A DNA stretch of 64,000 bases from Streptomyces sp. CBMA29 (lineage in GTDB: Bacteria; Actinomycetota; Actinomycetes; Streptomycetales; Streptomycetaceae), in NCBI RefSeq assembly GCF_014596445.1, contig NZ_MECL01000088.1, positions 33,608-97,607 of the forward strand, read 5' to 3'. Positions 6,938 through 16,780 of this stretch are shown here, in pieces; position 1 is the first letter of the stretch, and each line of letters starts with the position of its first letter. The position numbers were made by a program, and so were the translations under genes. The notes under the pieces were generated by a model. It was not told where the DNA came from, did no database searches, and worked only from the letters and a program-made list of their open reading frames with translations.

Positions 6938-9900
6938 TCACCGCCTCGTGACCGGGCGCGGTTCGGAGCCGAAGAAGACCTCGGGCGCCGGTTCGCCGCC
7001 GGCGGCGGGCCGGTGCCGCGGGCCGCTGGACGTGCCGAAGCCGAGTCGCAGCGGCACGGACGGAGACGCGGACGGGACGGTGGCCGCCACGTGCCGGCCG
7101 GGTGCCGAGGGCGCCGGAGCCGGAGCCGACTCCGGTGCCGACAGCGGCGGTACGGGCGGTACGGGCCGCTGCTCCGGTACGGCGTCGACGGGCTCGGTCG
7201 CCGCCCACCGCGCGGTGTACGGAGCGGGGTCCGCCTGTTGGAAGAGCAGGACGGGGCGGCCGTCCTCCGGTCCTGTCGTCCAGGGGGTGCCGTCCGGCGT
7301 CAGTACGGTGAGCCGGAGCCTGAGCACGGGTGCGGCCACCGCCAGGACGAGCCAGTCCGCGTCATCGGACCCGGTCCCCGTACGGACGGCCTCGACGGCC
7401 TCTTTCTCGGAGCCGACGAGCGGCGCCGTCCGTCCGGGGGCGGTCAGGCCCGTGAGCGACGGCCACAATCGCCGTTCCCCCGGCGGCCGTTGCGCGTCCG
7501 CCACGAGCGCGTCGGCCAGGGTGACCCGCAACTCCTGCGACCCGGCGGGCCGTCCGTGCCCCACGAGCCGTCCGCTCTCCACCGGCGCGACGGCGGTCAA
7601 CGCGTGTGTCACCGCGTCCCCTTGGTCGAGGATGTGGAGCGGCGCCAGCCCGCGCTCGGCCAGCCGGTCCTCCTGCGAGCGCGCGGGGGACGGCGGTTCG
7701 GGTGCGGCGTGCGACGGACGTACGGCCACGGGCGTCGCCGGTACCGAATGGGACACCGGCACCGGGCCCGTGACAGGGACCTCGTACGTGGCGGGGACCT
7801 CGTCCGTGACAGGGACCTCGCCCGTGACAGGGACCTCGCCCGCCGCCGGGGCCTGATCCGCCGCCGGGGCCTGATCCGTAGCGGGCTCCTTGCCCTTCCC
7901 TGACGGAACGTCCTCGCCCGCGCCCACGCGCGGCGCCGCGAAAGAGGCGCCGTCACGAGGCGTCACGGGAACGTGGACCGCCTCGTCCCCCGGCATGAAC
8001 GGCACCATGTGCAGGCCGTCGCCGGAGGGCACCGGCAGGTACGCGGCAGCGGACGGATCGAACTCGTCCCATACCTCGGCGACCTGCTCGATGTTCCCGA
8101 CCTCACCGATCCAGCCGCTGTCCCCGTACATGATCATGCCGGTCGGGGTGTGGATGAAGTCGTCCCCGAAGCTGACCCAGCCGCCAGGTGACAGCACGGT
8201 GCCGTCCGGCAGCCTGATCCAACCGCCCGGATCGGCCTCGTAACCCAGCGGCCGTGACGACGAACCCGCCCCGGCCGGAGGAAGCGGCAGGTCGAACACC
8301 GCGAACTCGCCTGGCCCGGCGGCCGTCCGCGGACCCGCCGCAGAAGCGGGACCGCGCACCGGACCCCGCACCAGACCCGTATCGGATCGGGGCTCCATGA
8401 TCGTGATCACCCGACCGACGAGCCACTGCGCCCGGATCGGATCGATCCCCACGTCCGGCGAACCGCCGCGCAGTCCGTACCAGTTGCCCGGCAGATCCCG
8501 CGAGCCGCTCGGCCGCCCCGACGAACTTCCCGGCCGCCCCGACGAACCGCTCGGACGGTCCCAAGACCCGCTCGGCTGGCCCGACATACCGCTCGGCTGC
8601 CGCGACAGTCCGCTCGGCCGCCCCGACGACACACTCGACCGCCGCGACAGGCCGCCCGGCTGGCTCAAGGACACGCTCGACCGGCGCGACGAACCTCCCG
8701 GCCGGCCCGAAGACCCGCTCGGCCGACCCGACGAACCGCCGCTCGGCCGGTTCGAGGCGGGGCTCCGAGGGTGCCGGTACGCGAAGTAGGCGTCCCAGGC
8801 GCGGCCGGGCGGATACATGTTCCGGACGGGCGACGGCATCGCGAGGTCCTGGTACATGTTGTACAAGCCCTCGTAGTAACTGGCGGCGACAGGCGTACCG
8901 GTGAAGTCCATGATGTTGAGGATCGCGCCCGTGTCGATCTGGTTGAGACCGACGTTCAGGTAGTCCACCCCGTCGTGCGGGAGCGGAACGGCCCTCGGGG
9001 TGATCGACGGCGCGTTGCGCGGACCGACCAGGAACGGGAAGGGGAAGGCGGGGTCCCCGGCGAAGATCGGAGTCGCGTTCACCTCCCACGGGTCGAGCAG
9101 GACGATGTTACGAGGCCGCTCCGGATAGCCGACCGCGATGAACACGTGGTCGGTGTACGGCGCGACGGCTTGCAACGGATGCTCGCCCGGGTGGAGGTTG
9201 AGGGGCACGTGCCAGATCCCCATCCCCGGGGGAAGCTGCCTCCGGTTCAGGAGGACGTAGGTCAGGGCCGCGTGCTCACCGCAGTTGCCGGTGTTGACCA
9301 GCGACGCCTGGGCCGCGCTCTGCCCCAACGACTCCTGGATATTGCGGGGTTGGACACGAGGAACCTGACGGGCCAGGTGGTTGCGCACCAGGAGCGCCCC
9401 GCCCGACGCCGCGACCGCGGACGCCTGGTTGGACTGGCCCCCGTGCAGGATCTCGCGTACCCCGGCGAAGATCTCATGGCCGAGGTTCATCAGCCACAGC
9501 TCGTTCTGCAACGGCTCGGCCGGCAGCATGTCCAGCGGAAGGGGGTCGCCCATCCCCACCCGCCGCCCGCCGCGACTCGCCGCCTCGGCCGCGTCCCGCT
9601 GCGCGTAGTACTGGGTGTGCCACTGCACGGACTGACGGTTGTGCTGCTCGATGGCGAACCACTGCTCGGGCGCCATGCCGGGCGGCGGAGCCGTCGCGGT
9701 CGGTACGTAGAAGGGGGCGGGCTGCCAGATCGGCGGGCGGGGTGAGGCCGGCGCGTCCGCCATCACCACGTCCTCCGGCTCGAAGGAGCGCGCAGGCGGC
9801 CGAATCGGCCCCGCGGACGGCGGATACGGCTGCCGGCTCGACCCCGACGACGGGGGGTACGGCTGCCGGCTCGACCCCGACGACGGCGGATACGGCTGCC

Positions 9901-12900
9901 GGCCAGACCCCGCAGAGGGCGGATACGGCTGCCGGCTCGACCCCGACGAGGGGTACGGCTGCCGCCTCGGCTCGGTGAAGGAGGACTCCCTGCTCGGTCG
10001 GCGGGTGAACCCGGAGGAAGGATAGGACAGCAGGCCCGACCGCCGCACCGACCCGGAGGAGGGATCGGACCGCCGGCTCGACCGGCGCCCCGAAGACGAC
10101 ACCGGCGGCCTGCTCTCCTCCCTCGGAGGATCGGTGTAGACGGACGTCCTGGAATACCCGCCAGAACCCGAATACGACGACGAGCCACCGCGCAGCACCA
10201 GCGGGTGACCGACCACGAGCGTCTGGGCGATGGCCTCACCGCGCGGGCCCAGCGGCATACGCTGCCGCCATTCGGGCAACAGCGCGTGCAGTTCCGGCAC
10301 ATCGGCCAACGTCACCCGAGGGTGCGCCGGGTCCAGCCGGCGCAGCTCCCGGTTGATGTCCAGAACCAGAATCACCTGATCGAAGTGGCTCAGGTCAGAA
10401 CCGTGCCCGGACGCCTCCGTCGAGGAAGGCGACGGCGCGGCGGACGGCACCGGTACGGGCGCGCGCACCGGCACCACCGGCAGACCGGCGGGCGGCCAGG
10501 TCGTCGCGGAGGTGTCCTCCCAGTCGGAAGTCCCGCCCGTCGCGGGCTCCTTGCCCTTGGCGGACGGACCCGCTGTGCCGGATGTGCCAGCCGTGCCCGA
10601 TGTACCGGTCGGCACGGTGCCACGGGGCCCCGGCGTTTCGGAGCCGGGGTGCGCCACCGGGGCCGCCGCCTGCGTCTCCGAGTCGGTACGGGGCCGCAGC
10701 GGGATGTGAACGGCCTGGTCGCCGGGGCGTACCGGCACCATGTGCAGGCCGTCCCCGGAGGGCACCGGCAGGTGAGGGGCCGCGGACGGGTCGAAGTGGT
10801 GCCACATCTCGGCGATCTGCTCGATGTTGCCGACCTCGCCGATCCAGCCGTTGTCACCGTGCATGATCGCACCCGTGGGGGTGTGGATGAAGTCGTCCCC
10901 GAAGCTGACCCAGCCGCCAGGTGACAGGACAGTGCCGTCCGGCAGCCTGATCCAACCGCCCGGATCGACCTCGTACCCCAGCGGGCGGGACGACGAAGGC
11001 GTGTCGGCCGGGGGAAGCGGCAGGTCGAACGACGCGAACTCGCCGGGCCCACCGGTCCTGCGCGGACCGGTCTCCGGCGCGGGACCGCGTACCAGACCCG
11101 TGCCGGAGCGGGGCTCCGTCAGCGTGACCACACGCCCGATGTTCCACTGTTCCCGGATCGGATCGATCCCCACGTCCGGCGAACCGCCCAGCGTGCGGGC
11201 CGGCCCACCCTGTTGGTCCCACGGCATGCTCGGCCGCCGCGAAGAGCTGCTCTGCCGACGCGACGAACTGCCCTGCTGCCCCGAAGAGCCACTTGGCTGA
11301 CGCGACGAACCGCTGGGCTGACGCGATGAGCCACTCGGCTGGCGCGACATGCCGCTCGGCTGCCTCGACAGCCCGGCCGGTCGCCCCGAAGAGCCGCTCG
11401 GCCGACCCGACGAACCGCTCGGCCGGATCAAGCCCGACGGCTGACCCGACGGACCGCCCGGCCGGATCAGGCCGGGCGGCTGACCCGCTGGACCACTCGG
11501 CCGGATCAGGCCGGGCGGCTGAGGGTGCCGGTACGCGAAGTAGGCGTCCCACGCGGGGCCGGCCGGATACATGTTCCGGACGGGCGCGGGCATCGCGAAG
11601 TCCTGATACATGTTGTAAACGCCCCGGTACTGACTGGCGGGGATAGGCGCGCCGGTGAAGTCCATGATGTCGTGGACTTCGGGCCCGATCTGACGGCGGC
11701 CGATAGCCAGGTAGTCGATTCCGTCATTCGGCAGGAGCACGGCCCGCGGGGTGATCGACGGCGCATTGCGCGGACCGACCAGGAACGGGAAACGGAAAGC
11801 GGGGTCCCCGGCGAAGATCGGAGTCGCGTTCACCTCCCACGGGTCGAGCAGGACGATGTTACGAGGCCGCTCGGGATAACCGACCGCGATGAACACGTGG
11901 TCGGTGTACGGCGCGGTGGGGTTGTCGCCGCGTTCACCCCAGTGGAGATTCAGCGGCACGTGCCAGATGCGCATGCCGTCGGGCAGCCGGTGCTGGTTCA
12001 GGAGCGTGTAGGTCAAGGCCGCGTGCTCACCGCAGTTGCCGGTGCAGGTGATGGACGCCGTGGCCGCGCTCTGCCCCAGTTGTTCCATGGGACTGCTGGC
12101 CTGGTGCCGGGGAGCGACCTGACGGGCCAGAGAAAGGCGTACTTGGAGCGCCCCGCCCGTGGCCGCGACCGAGGACGCCTGATTCGACTGGCCCCCGTGC
12201 AGAATCGCGCGTACGTCGGCGAAGATGTGATGACCGAGGTTCAACAACTCGATCTCACGCGGCAACGGCTCGAACGGCAATGTGTCGTGCGGAGAGACCG
12301 GAAATCCTTGATTTCGCAGGTTCTGCCGAATCGCCTCTTCCTGAAGACCCATCCGCTGGTAGTAGTCGCTGTGCCATCGCTCGGATATCCGTTGGGCCTC
12401 AAGGATTTCGTGCCATTGGCCGTCGGAAATACCGTGGGGCCGAACGGTGGCGGTCGGCGCGTAGAAGGGGGCGTGCTGCCCTGGCGGCATGTGAGGTGCG
12501 GGCATCGCGCGGGGCGGGGGCGGCGGCGCGTCCGTCATCTCCACGTCCCTGAAGTCGGAGACGGGGGTGGGCTGCCGGCTGGGACCCGAGGAGGGGTACG
12601 GCTGTCGGCTCGATCCCGACGACGGCGGGTACTGCTGCCTGCCGGACCCGGACGGCGGGGGGTACGCCTGCCCGCGCGACCCGGAACCGGGCTGCCTCCT
12701 CGGCGCGGAGGCGGGCGGCCCGCTCGGTCGGCGGCTGAACCCGGAGGAGGGATAGGACAGCAGGCCCGGCCGCCGCACCGACCCGGAGGAGGGATCGGGC
12801 CGCCGGCTCGACCGGCGCCCCGAAGACGACACCGGCGGCCTGCTCTCCTCCCTCGGAGGATCGGTGTAGACGGACGTCCTGGAATACCCTCCGGAACCCG

Positions 12901-15900
12901 AATACGAGGACCCGCCGGGGAGCGACAGGGGACGGCCGGTGACCATCGTCTGGGCGATGGCCTCACCGCGCGGACGCAACGGCATACGCTGCCGCCATTC
13001 GGGCAACTGCGCGTGCAGGTCGTCCACGTCCGCGGGCCGCACCGGAGGACGCCGCGGATCGAGCCGCTGCAACTCCCGGTTGATCTCGTGCGCCAGTACC
13101 GCCTTGTCGAAATCGCTCAGGCCGGAACCGTGGCCCGACCCCTCCTGCTCATGCGGCTGTTCACCCGGCGGCACATGTTCCGAGGGGGGCGCCGCCTCCG
13201 TGGCGGGCTCTTTGCCTTTGCCCTTGCCCTCGTCGGTCGCGGGCTCTTTGCCTTTGCCCCCGTCCGTGGCGGGCTCCTTGCCCTTGCCCTTGTCCGACGA
13301 GCCGGGGGCCGGTTCGGTGGTGGTCTCCGACGTCGACTTGCCGTTCTGGGACTGCTTGCCCTCCTTGCCCGCGGGCGCGGGCGACTTGGGCTCGGTGACC
13401 ACCGTGGCCGGCGGGTCCTCCTTCGTATGCGGCGCGGCGGCCGGGGGTTCCTTGCCTGCCGGCGGTACGGTCTGGCCGCCGTCAGGCCGACTGCCCTTCC
13501 CTGGACCGGAGCCCGTGCCGGAACCGGGCTCGTGCGGCGTCGGCGCGGTCTCGATCTGCGTGTGGCTGCTGTTGCCCTGGTTGGGCCGCACATTGCCGGG
13601 GCCGTCGCCCGAGCTCCCGCTGCCGGAGTTCGACCGGCCGCCCGGCAGGTCGTCGAGCGTCACCGGGCCCTTGTAGGCGGTGCTCTTACGAGGCGCGGGC
13701 GGCAGTTTCGGTCCGCCGCCGTGCGAGCCGTCGCCCCGGTTGCCGGAACCGGGCGGCTTCCACAGGCCGTTCGGGTCCGGGATGCCGCCGCCGAGGCGGT
13801 GTCCCGGATTCTCCATCGGGTCGGAGTTGACGGGTTTGGACGACGTCTCCGACGATCCGCCCTGACCCGGCTCCTTCCACACCGAACCCGGCGCGGGCTT
13901 TCCGCCGCCCAAGGTCCGGCCGGGGTTCTCCATGGGGTCGGAATGCAGCCCCGACCCACCAGAACCCTGCGGCTTCGACTCCGGCGCGGGGAACGGATTC
14001 TCACCCGGACCACCCAGCCGACGACCCGGATTCTCCATCGGATTCGGACTCAACGGCGCCGCCGACGACTCCGACGAACCGCCCGAACGCGGCTCCTTCC
14101 AGCCCGAATCCGGCGCGGGCTTTCCGCCGCCCAAGGTCCGGCCAGGGTTCGCCATCGGATCGGAATGCGACCCCGACCCACCAGAACCCTGCGGCTTCGA
14201 CTCCGGCGCGGGGAACGGATTCTCACCCGGACCACCCAGCCGACGACCCGGATTCTCCATCGGATTCGGACTCAACGGCGCCGCCGGCGACTCCGACGAA
14301 CCGTCCGAACGCGGCTCCCTGCCCGGCGCCGGCTTCCCGTCGCCCAGCGTCCGGCCGGGGTTCGCCATCGGGTCGGGTCCGGTGCCGCTCGAAGCCGGGG
14401 GCTTCGATGTCCCGCCCTGAGAATTCCCGCCGCGGGGATTCCCGCCCTGGGAGTTCTCGCCCTGGTGATTCCCTCCTTGGGAGTTGCCGCCCTGAGAGTT
14501 GCCGCCCTGGGAGTTCCCGCCCTCTTTGCCGGGGGGTACCGGCGGTTTGGGCGTGGGGGCCACCGGGGTCGGCTGGGTCTCGCCCGGAGGCGGCGCGGTC
14601 TCCGTCGTCTCCTTCCGGGGAGGCGGCGCGCTCTGGCCGCTGTCGGAGTGACCGCCCTTGCCGGAACCGGAGTTCGTGCCGGAACCGGGCTCGTGCTGCG
14701 TCGGCGCGGTCTCGATCTGCGTGTGGCTGCTGTTGCCCTGGTTGGACCGCAGATTGCCGCCGCCCTCGCCCGAGCCCGCCGCGTTGCCGCCCTTCTGCGA
14801 ACCGCCCGGCTGGTCGCCGAGCGTCGCGGGCCTGTCGTGGCCGGGACCCGTACGCGGATGGGCCTTCGGCGCGGGCGGCGCCGTCGATCCGCTGTCGCGC
14901 GAGCCGCCGCCGTGACCGCCGGAACCCGGCTCCTTCCAGACGCTGTTGGGGTCCGGCTTGCCGCCGCCGAGGCGGTGCCCCGGCCCGTCCATCGGATTCG
15001 ACCCGCCCGGCCCGCCGGGCTTCCCGTCGTTCCCCGACCCGGACGATCCGTCCGCTCGGCCGTGGGACGGCGTCGCCGGGTGGTTGTAACCGGTCCCGGT
15101 CGGCTGGGCCTTCGACGGGCCGTTGCTGCCCGGCGCGTCCGGATTCGGCTCCTTCCAGACGCTGTTCGGGTCCGGCTTGTCACCGCCCAGGCGCTGCCCC
15201 GGCCTGTCCATCGGATTGGTGGAGCCCGATCCGTCGGGACGGCCGTGGGAACTCGTCGCCGGGTAGTTGTAACCGGGCCCGGTCGGCTGCGCCTTGGCCG
15301 GGCCGCCGCCCTCGGACTTCGTGCCGGGCCCGGGGAACGGATTCTCACCGGGGCCGCCCAGCCGCCTGCCCGGATTGTCCATCGGGTTCGGGCTCAGCGG
15401 CTTGGACGATCCGCCGGACCCGCTCGAATCGCCGGAACTCTCGCCGTACGGACGCTCCTTCACTCCGTGCGGGTTGGCGGGCGGAGCGCCCAGCGTCTTG
15501 TTCGAGTCCTTCGAACCGCCGGGCGAACCGTCGCCCTTGCCCGAGGAACCCGAAGAGCCCGACGACCCGTTCGAACCGCCGTCACCGTACGGACGGGTCT
15601 TCACACCGTGCGGGTTGGCCGGCGGAGCGCCCAGCGGCCTGCCCGGGTCGGACGAACCCGGGCCGTCGCCCCTGCCCGAGGAACCCGAAGAGCCCGACGA
15701 CCCGTTCGAACCGCCGTCACCGTACGGACGGGTCTTCACACCGTGCGGGTTGGCGGGCGGAGCGCCCAGCGGCCTGCCCGAATCCTTCGAACCCCCGGGC
15801 GTGCCGTCGCCCTTGGGGGCGGGCAGGGGCGCGCCGACGTCGCTGGAGTGGTGGCCGGGTCCGCTGTTGGTGCCGTTGAACTCGCCGCCGGAGGAGTTCT

Positions 15901-16780
15901 TGGTGACGATCGGTCCTGACTCGGGAGCGTGGCCGCCCCTGGACGATCCGTCGGTGATCGGGTTCGAGTGGTCGCCGCCGCCGAGCCGCGGCGGGGGCTC
16001 GCCGACCGGGAACTTCCCGCCGCCGCCACCGCCGCTCAGCGGTTTGCCGCCGATCGGCGTGGGAGGCGGAGGTGAGACGGGCGGCGGGGCGCCGGTCTTG
16101 GGGCCGGTGCCCGGCTTTCCGGGGCGCGGGGTGTAGTGGAAGGCCCCGAGCCCGCCGCCGATGCCGCCGAAGGCACCGCCGATGCCCAGGCTCCACGCCT
16201 CCATGCTCCAGTCGATGTCGTAGTCGGTGCCGGCGATGTCCGCGCCGATCTTGCCGACGGCGAGGTCGAAGGCGAGGTTGGACGCGGCGCCGATGACGGC
16301 GCTGCCGGTGATCTCGATGACCGCGGTGGCCACCGAGCCGATCCGGGCGGCCACCTGGGCCATGATCGGGATCAGCCGGGCCAGCAACTGGCCGATCATC
16401 GCGAGCAGTCCGCTGAGCAGCGGGCCGAGGGCGAAGAACACGGCGCCGAGCAGGGCGCCGAGGATGTCGGCCCACATCGCGGCGTTGAGCTTCTTCGCGT
16501 ACTCCGCCGCGGCCTTGTGCAGTTCGTCGGCGTAGCGGTTGATCGTCTGGCCGATGGTCCAGGCGGTCTCGGCGGCGCTGTCGATGGTCGGGGCGACGCC
16601 GTCCTGCCAGGCAAGCCGCGCTTCGTCACCGGCTTTGCCGGTCATGCCGAGCTCGGAGACGTAGCCGTTGACGGCGACCTTGCGCTCGTGGAGGTCGTCG
16701 CCCATCCGGATCCAGGCGTTGCCCAGTTCGTAGATGTCGTCGAGCTTGATGGTGTTGAGTACGGAATCCGCGTCAGCCAT
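6938..16780 (-). CDS. Giant putative type VII secretion effector with duplicated papain-like modules
   Basis: 3280 residues. Residues 1-100 are helical and WXG100-like (LAWQDGVAP then a long helix INRYADELHKAAAEYAKKL), followed by a hydrophobic patch at about 105-195, as in CpnT-like T7SS substrates. Residues about 230-1215 are Pro/Gly/Ser repeats (NPMENPGRRLGGPGENPF and variants). Two homologous modules follow (DNA 13138-10685 and 10411-7958). Each holds a Cys in GNCGEHAALTY (C1583, C2500), a His in YTDHVFIAVG (H1628, H2545) and an Asp in LLDPWEV (D1646, D2563), a papain-like/Tox-PL-style triad, then a beta-rich block ending in PSGDGLHMVP. A final ~200-residue domain resembles a degenerate OTU-like fold without obvious catalytic residues. 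The start overlaps the eccC stop by 8 bases, so the two are translationally coupled. The reaction, and whether it is cleaved, are unknown. Confidence 0.85.
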   Translation of the reverse strand: MADADSVLNTIKLDDIYELGNAWIRMGDDLHERKVAVNGYVSELGMTGKAGDEARLAWQDGVAPTIDSAAETAWTIGQTINRYADELHKAAAEYAKKLNAAMWADILGALLGAVFFALGPLLSGLLAMIGQLLARLIPIMAQVAARIGSVATAVIEITGSAVIGAASNLAFDLAVGKIGADIAGTDYDIDWSMEAWSLGIGGAFGGIGGGLGAFHYTPRPGKPGTGPKTGAPPPVSPPPPTPIGGKPLSGGGGGGKFPVGEPPPRLGGGDHSNPITDGSSRGGHAPESGPIVTKNSSGGEFNGTNSGPGHHSSDVGAPLPAPKGDGTPGGSKDSGRPLGAPPANPHGVKTRPYGDGGSNGSSGSSGSSGRGDGPGSSDPGRPLGAPPANPHGVKTRPYGDGGSNGSSGSSGSSGKGDGSPGGSKDSNKTLGAPPANPHGVKERPYGESSGDSSGSGGSSKPLSPNPMDNPGRRLGGPGENPFPGPGTKSEGGGPAKAQPTGPGYNYPATSSHGRPDGSGSTNPMDRPGQRLGGDKPDPNSVWKEPNPDAPGSNGPSKAQPTGTGYNHPATPSHGRADGSSGSGNDGKPGGPGGSNPMDGPGHRLGGGKPDPNSVWKEPGSGGHGGGSRDSGSTAPPAPKAHPRTGPGHDRPATLGDQPGGSQKGGNAAGSGEGGGNLRSNQGNSSHTQIETAPTQHEPGSGTNSGSGKGGHSDSGQSAPPPRKETTETAPPPGETQPTPVAPTPKPPVPPGKEGGNSQGGNSQGGNSQGGNHQGENSQGGNPRGGNSQGGTSKPPASSGTGPDPMANPGRTLGDGKPAPGREPRSDGSSESPAAPLSPNPMENPGRRLGGPGENPFPAPESKPQGSGGSGSHSDPMANPGRTLGGGKPAPDSGWKEPRSGGSSESSAAPLSPNPMENPGRRLGGPGENPFPAPESKPQGSGGSGLHSDPMENPGRTLGGGKPAPGSVWKEPGQGGSSETSSKPVNSDPMENPGHRLGGGIPDPNGLWKPPGSGNRGDGSHGGGPKLPPAPRKSTAYKGPVTLDDLPGGRSNSGSGSSGDGPGNVRPNQGNSSHTQIETAPTPHEPGSGTGSGPGKGSRPDGGQTVPPAGKEPPAAAPHTKEDPPATVVTEPKSPAPAGKEGKQSQNGKSTSETTTEPAPGSSDKGKGKEPATDGGKGKEPATDEGKGKGKEPATEAAPPSEHVPPGEQPHEQEGSGHGSGLSDFDKAVLAHEINRELQRLDPRRPPVRPADVDDLHAQLPEWRQRMPLRPRGEAIAQTMVTGRPLSLPGGSSYSGSGGYSRTSVYTDPPREESRPPVSSSGRRSSRRPDPSSGSVRRPGLLSYPSSGFSRRPSGPPASAPRRQPGSGSRGQAYPPPSGSGRQQYPPSSGSSRQPYPSSGPSRQPTPVSDFRDVEMTDAPPPPPRAMPAPHMPPGQHAPFYAPTATVRPHGISDGQWHEILEAQRISERWHSDYYQRMGLQEEAIRQNLRNQGFPVSPHDTLPFEPLPREIELLNLGHHIFADVRAILHGGQSNQASSVAATGGALQVRLSLARQVAPRHQASSPMEQLGQSAATASITCTGNCGEHAALTYTLLNQHRLPDGMRIWHVPLNLHWGERGDNPTAPYTDHVFIAVGYPERPRNIVLLDPWEVNATPIFAGDPAFRFPFLVGPRNAPSITPRAVLLPNDGIDYLAIGRRQIGPEVHDIMDFTGAPIPASQYRGVYNMYQDFAMPAPVRNMYPAGPAWDAYFAYRHPQPPGLIRPSGPAGQPPGLIRPGGPSGQPSGLIRPSGSSGRPSGSSGRPAGLSRQPSGMSRQPSGSSRQPSGSSRQPSGSSGQQGSSSRRQSSSSRRPSMPWDQQGGPARTLGGSPDVGIDPIREQWNIGRVVTLTEPRSGTGLVRGPAPETGPRRTGGPGEFASFDLPLPPADTPSSSRPLGYEVDPGGWIRLPDGTVLSPGGWVSFGDDFIHTPTGAIMHGDNGWIGEVGNIEQIAEMWHHFDPSAAPHLPVPSGDGLHMVPVRPGDQAVHIPLRPRTDSETQAAAPVAHPGSETPGPRGTVPTGTSGTAGTSGTAGPSAKGKEPATGGTSDWEDTSATTWPPAGLPVVPVRAPVPVPSAAPSPSSTEASGHGSDLSHFDQVILVLDINRELRRLDPAHPRVTLADVPELHALLPEWRQRMPLGPRGEAIAQTLVVGHPLVLRGGSSSYSGSGGYSRTSVYTDPPREESRPPVSSSGRRSSRRSDPSSGSVRRSGLLSYPSSGFTRRPSRESSFTEPRRQPYPSSGSSRQPYPPSAGSGRQPYPPSSGSSRQPYPPSSGSSRQPYPPSAGPIRPPARSFEPEDVVMADAPASPRPPIWQPAPFYVPTATAPPPGMAPEQWFAIEQHNRQSVQWHTQYYAQRDAAEAASRGGRRVGMGDPLPLDMLPAEPLQNELWLMNLGHEIFAGVREILHGGQSNQASAVAASGGALLVRNHLARQVPRVQPRNIQESLGQSAAQASLVNTGNCGEHAALTYVLLNRRQLPPGMGIWHVPLNLHPGEHPLQAVAPYTDHVFIAVGYPERPRNIVLLDPWEVNATPIFAGDPAFPFPFLVGPRNAPSITPRAVPLPHDGVDYLNVGLNQIDTGAILNIMDFTGTPVAASYYEGLYNMYQDLAMPSPVRNMYPPGRAWDAYFAYRHPRSPASNRPSGGSSGRPSGSSGRPGGSSRRSSVSLSQPGGLSRRSSVSSGRPSGLSRQPSGMSGQPSGSWDRPSGSSGRPGSSSGRPSGSRDLPGNWYGLRGGSPDVGIDPIRAQWLVGRVITIMEPRSDTGLVRGPVRGPASAAGPRTAAGPGEFAVFDLPLPPAGAGSSSRPLGYEADPGGWIRLPDGTVLSPGGWVSFGDDFIHTPTGMIMYGDSGWIGEVGNIEQVAEVWDEFDPSAAAYLPVPSGDGLHMVPFMPGDEAVHVPVTPRDGASFAAPRVGAGEDVPSGKGKEPATDQAPAADQAPAAGEVPVTGEVPVTDEVPATYEVPVTGPVPVSHSVPATPVAVRPSHAAPEPPSPARSQEDRLAERGLAPLHILDQGDAVTHALTAVAPVESGRLVGHGRPAGSQELRVTLADALVADAQRPPGERRLWPSLTGLTAPGRTAPLVGSEKEAVEAVRTGTGSDDADWLVLAVAAPVLRLRLTVLTPDGTPWTTGPEDGRPVLLFQQADPAPYTARWAATEPVDAVPEQRPVPPVPPLSAPESAPAPAPSAPGRHVAATVPSASPSVPLRLGFGTSSGPRHRPAAGGEPAPEVFFGSEPRPVTRR
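7958..10411 (-). repeat. Direct repeat, module B of the giant gene
   Basis: Copy nearer the 3' end. It matches 10685-13138 with an offset of 2.73-2.75 kb; long stretches such as 9061-9170 against 11812-11920 are nearly identical in DNA. Differences cluster in the Ser/Arg-rich linkers. Confidence 0.8.
10685..13138 (-). repeat. Direct repeat, module A of the giant gene
   Basis: Copy nearer the 5' end, beginning at SGHGSGLSDFDKAVL and ending at AVHIPLRPRTD. It keeps the same Cys, His and Asp as module B, which indicates selection on both copies rather than decay of one. Confidence 0.8.
13140..16090 (-). repeat. Low-complexity tandem repeats inside the giant gene
   Basis: Encodes about 980 residues of Gly/Pro/Ser/Asn repeats in several families: RPLGAPPANPHGVKTRPYG with Gly/Ser spacers (15420-15790), NPMENPGRRLGGPGENPFPAP (13790-15400), and short GGNSQ units (14405-14525). 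Repeats are in phase with the frame and free of stops. They probably form a flexible wall-spanning or unfolded export segment. Confidence 0.75.

Noticed and set aside
13790..15790. Repeats considered as a CRISPR array
   Set aside because: Repeats are in frame with a coding region, vary in length and sequence, and have no unique spacers or cas genes.
11525..15919. Long plus-strand open frame of ~1464 residues antisense to the giant gene
   Set aside because: It is Arg/Ala/Gly-rich with no domain, and it mirrors the low-complexity GC-rich giant gene on the other strand; third-position GC bias belongs to the minus strand frame.
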